A DNA stretch of 64,000 bases from Sphingobacteriaceae bacterium (GTDB taxonomy: Bacteria; Bacteroidota; Bacteroidia; UBA7662), in NCBI GenBank assembly GCA_030682795.1, contig JAUXNJ010000047.1:350845-414844 (forward strand). Direction: 5' to 3'. Every line of letters begins with the position of its first letter. Position 1 is the stretch's first letter. A program made the position numbers and the translations under genes. Below the pieces are notes generated by a model. It saw nothing but the letters and a program-made list of their open reading frames with translations. It was not told where the DNA came from and ran no database searches. Positions 62,568-64,000 of this stretch are shown one piece after another.

Positions 62568-63767
62568 ATGAAAGCAGTCATTATAGGCGGCAATTTTGCG
62601 GGATTCACCGCAGCCCTCGAACTTCGACGAAAAGCAGGTCCAGATGTACAAATCACCGTCATCGACCGCTCTCCCTATTTCCTGTTCATTCCCTCCCTCA
62701 TCTGGGTGCCCTTTAAAAGAAGAAACGTAGAAGACATCCAGGTCCGCAAAGACATCATCTTCAAAAAGAAAGGCATTCACTTCTTAGAAGCGGAGGCCTT
62801 GAAAGTTGACCCTATCAAACAAACCGTGAGCACTTCAAAAGGCGAAGTAGCGTATGATCATTTGGTAATCGCCTCTGGTCCTAAAGTCAATTTCGACATC
62901 GCCCCTGGTGTAAAAGAGCACTCCTATTATATAGGTACTCCTCCACACGCCATGAAAACACGTGAAAAGCTCGAAGCCTTCCTTCAAAACCCAGGTCCTG
63001 CCGTCATTGCCGCCACCCAAGGTGCAGGCTGTATGGGCGCTGCTTACGAATTCCTATTCAATCTTGAAGAGTGGTTGCGTGAAAAGGGAGTGCGTAAAAA
63101 AGTTGACCTCTACTGGGTAACCCCTGAACCCTACCTTGGCCACTTTGGCATCGATGGTATGCCAGGTGGAGAGACCATGCTAACTGGCTTTATGAAGATG
63201 TTTAACATCCACTACCGCACCTCCAGCGCCATCCAGGAAGTAACCGCTGAGCAAGTTATTCTAAGCTCCGGCGAAGCCATCAATAGTAGCTTTACCATGG
63301 TAATGCCACCATTTGTGGGTCAAGATTTCATTAAAAACTCGCCAAATCTGGTATCAACACCAGTAGGTTATATCCCCGTAGGTGAAGACTACCGGCACCC
63401 CAACCATCCCAATATTTGGGCGGCAGGCATTGCCGTTGACGTAAAGCCTCCGTTTGAAGCTGGAAAAATACCTTTCAACGCACCAAAAACCGGCTATCCA
63501 AGCGACGAAACCGGCAAAATTGTGGCAGAGAACATACTTAGAATTGAAAAAGGATCAACCAAACTTGTGAAAAAGGCCTGGGGACGTATTCCCGGCCTCT
63601 GTATCATGGATGCTGGTAAAAAAGAGGTGATTCTATTGAGCGACCATTTATTTAAACCTAGAAGATTTGCGATCATGATTCCGAATGTCTTCTATGACGT
63701 ATTTAAAGTGCTCTTTGAGAAGTACTTCTTATGGAAAACAAGGCGGGGTTTATCATACCTGCCTTGA
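62568..63767 (+). CDS. Sulfide:quinone-reductase-like FAD oxidoreductase
   Basis: The 399-residue protein is a two-dinucleotide-binding-domain flavoenzyme. KAVIIGGNFAGFTAALELRR is the FAD-binding motif, then FIPSLIWVPF, LVIASGPKVNFD and WVTPEPYLGHFGIDGMPGG, which is typical of sulfide:quinone reductases. Two redox cysteines lie at the expected places: C155 in QGAGCMGAAYEF and C345 in PGLCIMDAG; the third cysteine (C128 of the well-known enzymes) is absent, as in several other types. A terminal amphipathic stretch (FYDVFKVLFEKYFLW) could attach to the membrane. It would oxidise sulfide to polysulfide or sulfur and reduce quinone. A type II NADH dehydrogenase or other sulfur oxidoreductase remains possible. 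Confidence 0.83.
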   Translation: MKAVIIGGNFAGFTAALELRRKAGPDVQITVIDRSPYFLFIPSLIWVPFKRRNVEDIQVRKDIIFKKKGIHFLEAEALKVDPIKQTVSTSKGEVAYDHLVIASGPKVNFDIAPGVKEHSYYIGTPPHAMKTREKLEAFLQNPGPAVIAATQGAGCMGAAYEFLFNLEEWLREKGVRKKVDLYWVTPEPYLGHFGIDGMPGGETMLTGFMKMFNIHYRTSSAIQEVTAEQVILSSGEAINSSFTMVMPPFVGQDFIKNSPNLVSTPVGYIPVGEDYRHPNHPNIWAAGIAVDVKPPFEAGKIPFNAPKTGYPSDETGKIVAENILRIEKGSTKLVKKAWGRIPGLCIMDAGKKEVILLSDHLFKPRRFAIMIPNVFYDVFKVLFEKYFLWKTRRGLSYLP

Positions 63768-63785
63768 TGATTGGTGTTTGTAGGT

Positions 63786-63815
63786 AAGTCCGGCCGGGAG
63801 GTCGGACTTTTTTTT
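63786..63815 (+). terminator. Terminator of the SQR-like gene
   Basis: AAGTCCGGCC-GGGA-GGTCGGACTT (one G-T pair) is followed by more T. It is an intrinsic terminator 18 bp after the stop codon. Confidence 0.85.
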
Positions 63816-63820
63816 GACAT

Positions 63821-63852
63821 AAAAAAAGCCGAACAAACATTGTTCGGCTTTT
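63821..63852 (-). terminator. Terminator of the leftward gene at the right edge
   Basis: A 13-bp stem AAAAGCCGAACAA / TTGTTCGGCTTTT with a 3-nt loop is followed on the minus strand by seven T. It lies 55 bp past the stop of the partial minus-strand frame and shows that a transcript really comes in from the right. Confidence 0.78.
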
Positions 63853-63906
63853 GGCGGTCTCGTAGGAACTGCGATTTTTGTCATAACTTACTAATTATCA
63901 GTTCGC

Positions 63907-64000
63907 TTATTTTTTTTGGTCCAACGTTGGTCCAACATCAGGCTTGTTTTGGCGGTAAATCGCTAATAATTCCTCCAGTAAGCGCACCTTTTCTTTGCAA
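63907..64000 (-). CDS. 3' end of an unidentified leftward gene (partial)
   Basis: A minus-strand frame enters from the right edge and encodes about 31 residues: CKEKVRLLEELLAIYRQ, then NKPDVGPTLDQKK and a TAA at 63907-63909. The helical, charged leucine-rich ending (KVRLLEELLAIY) resembles the C-terminal helix of small HTH regulators, including those of mobile elements, but this is only a resemblance. The terminator just downstream supports its reality. No start is in the window, so length and function are unknown. Confidence 0.45.
   Translation of the reverse strand, partial: CKEKVRLLEELLAIYRQNKPDVGPTLDQKK

Noticed and set aside
1..64000. Search for tRNA, rRNA, CRISPR arrays, insertion sequences and riboswitches
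   Set aside because: No cloverleaf-like T-loop motifs, spaced direct repeats, transposase motifs or long conserved leaders were seen by eye; a covariance-model search would be needed to exclude small RNAs.

Overview
The window looks like a chromosomal segment of a Bacteroidota bacterium, probably an environmental, gliding or T9SS-bearing lineage. The support is direct. Several secreted proteins end in type A or gliding-type C-terminal sorting domains, and a T9SS Plug protein and a TamL-type lipoprotein are present. There is a six-gene Na+-NQR operon, and many start codons are preceded by the Bacteroidota -7 element TAnnTTTG rather than a Shine-Dalgarno sequence. No rRNA, tRNA, CRISPR array, transposase or integrase was seen. 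Most of the window is ordinary core genome.

Layout. 1-4.5 kb: two tandem, same-strand paralogues of very large secreted IgGFc-binding-like proteins, the first cut by the window edge. 4.5-10.3 kb: nqrABCDEF, read leftwards, closed by a hairpin terminator whose T-tract touches the next start codon. 10.5-13.7 kb: an ABC-F ATPase translationally coupled to the T9SS Plug gene. 13.7-14.2 kb: a toxin-antitoxin pair with a frameshifted toxin. 14.5-21.4 kb: a hydrolase, a PIN-PhoH ATPase, a PgpH-like HD phosphohydrolase, a thiolase and small secreted proteins. 21.6-25.0 kb: a soluble sensor kinase with about seven PAS domains. 25.2-33.1 kb: a beta-lactamase-fold hydrolase, then two tandem S8 proteases exported by T9SS and a secreted protein of unknown role. 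33.1-43.0 kb: housekeeping genes (SpoU methyltransferase, tamL, rplU-rpmA, polyprenyl synthase, rnr, a fused peptide-ABC ATPase) and a membrane-anchored coiled-coil protein. 43.1-48.9 kb: a SirB1-like protein, topA, and a two-gene lipid-linked sugar transfer module (GT2 plus ArnT/PMT-like). 48.9-57.2 kb: RNA-centred genes (cca, a PRiA4-ORF3-like acidic protein, miaA, rsmE, mnmD) with pyrD, rarA, a rhodanese and a DUF6132 membrane protein.

57.3-62.5 kb holds the most distinctive unit: a leftward cassette of a self-cleaving Cro/CI-HTH plus S24 repressor, a short DnaE-type polymerase and a DinB-type Y-family polymerase. It looks like a DNA-damage mutagenesis cassette built without a recognisable imuA or classical lexA. 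The repressor promoter carries two tandem 13-bp near-identical palindromes 17 bp apart, and both polymerase genes have strong Shine-Dalgarno sequences, which most genes here lack. Divergent from it is a sulfide:quinone-reductase-like flavoprotein whose promoter spacer is exactly filled by a perfect palindrome. The right edge has two back-to-back terminators and the 3' end of an unidentified leftward gene.

All calls come from reading the sequence and recalling family features; no database search was run. Start codons were moved inward from the longest open frame wherever a signal peptide, family N-terminus or ribosome binding site supported it.
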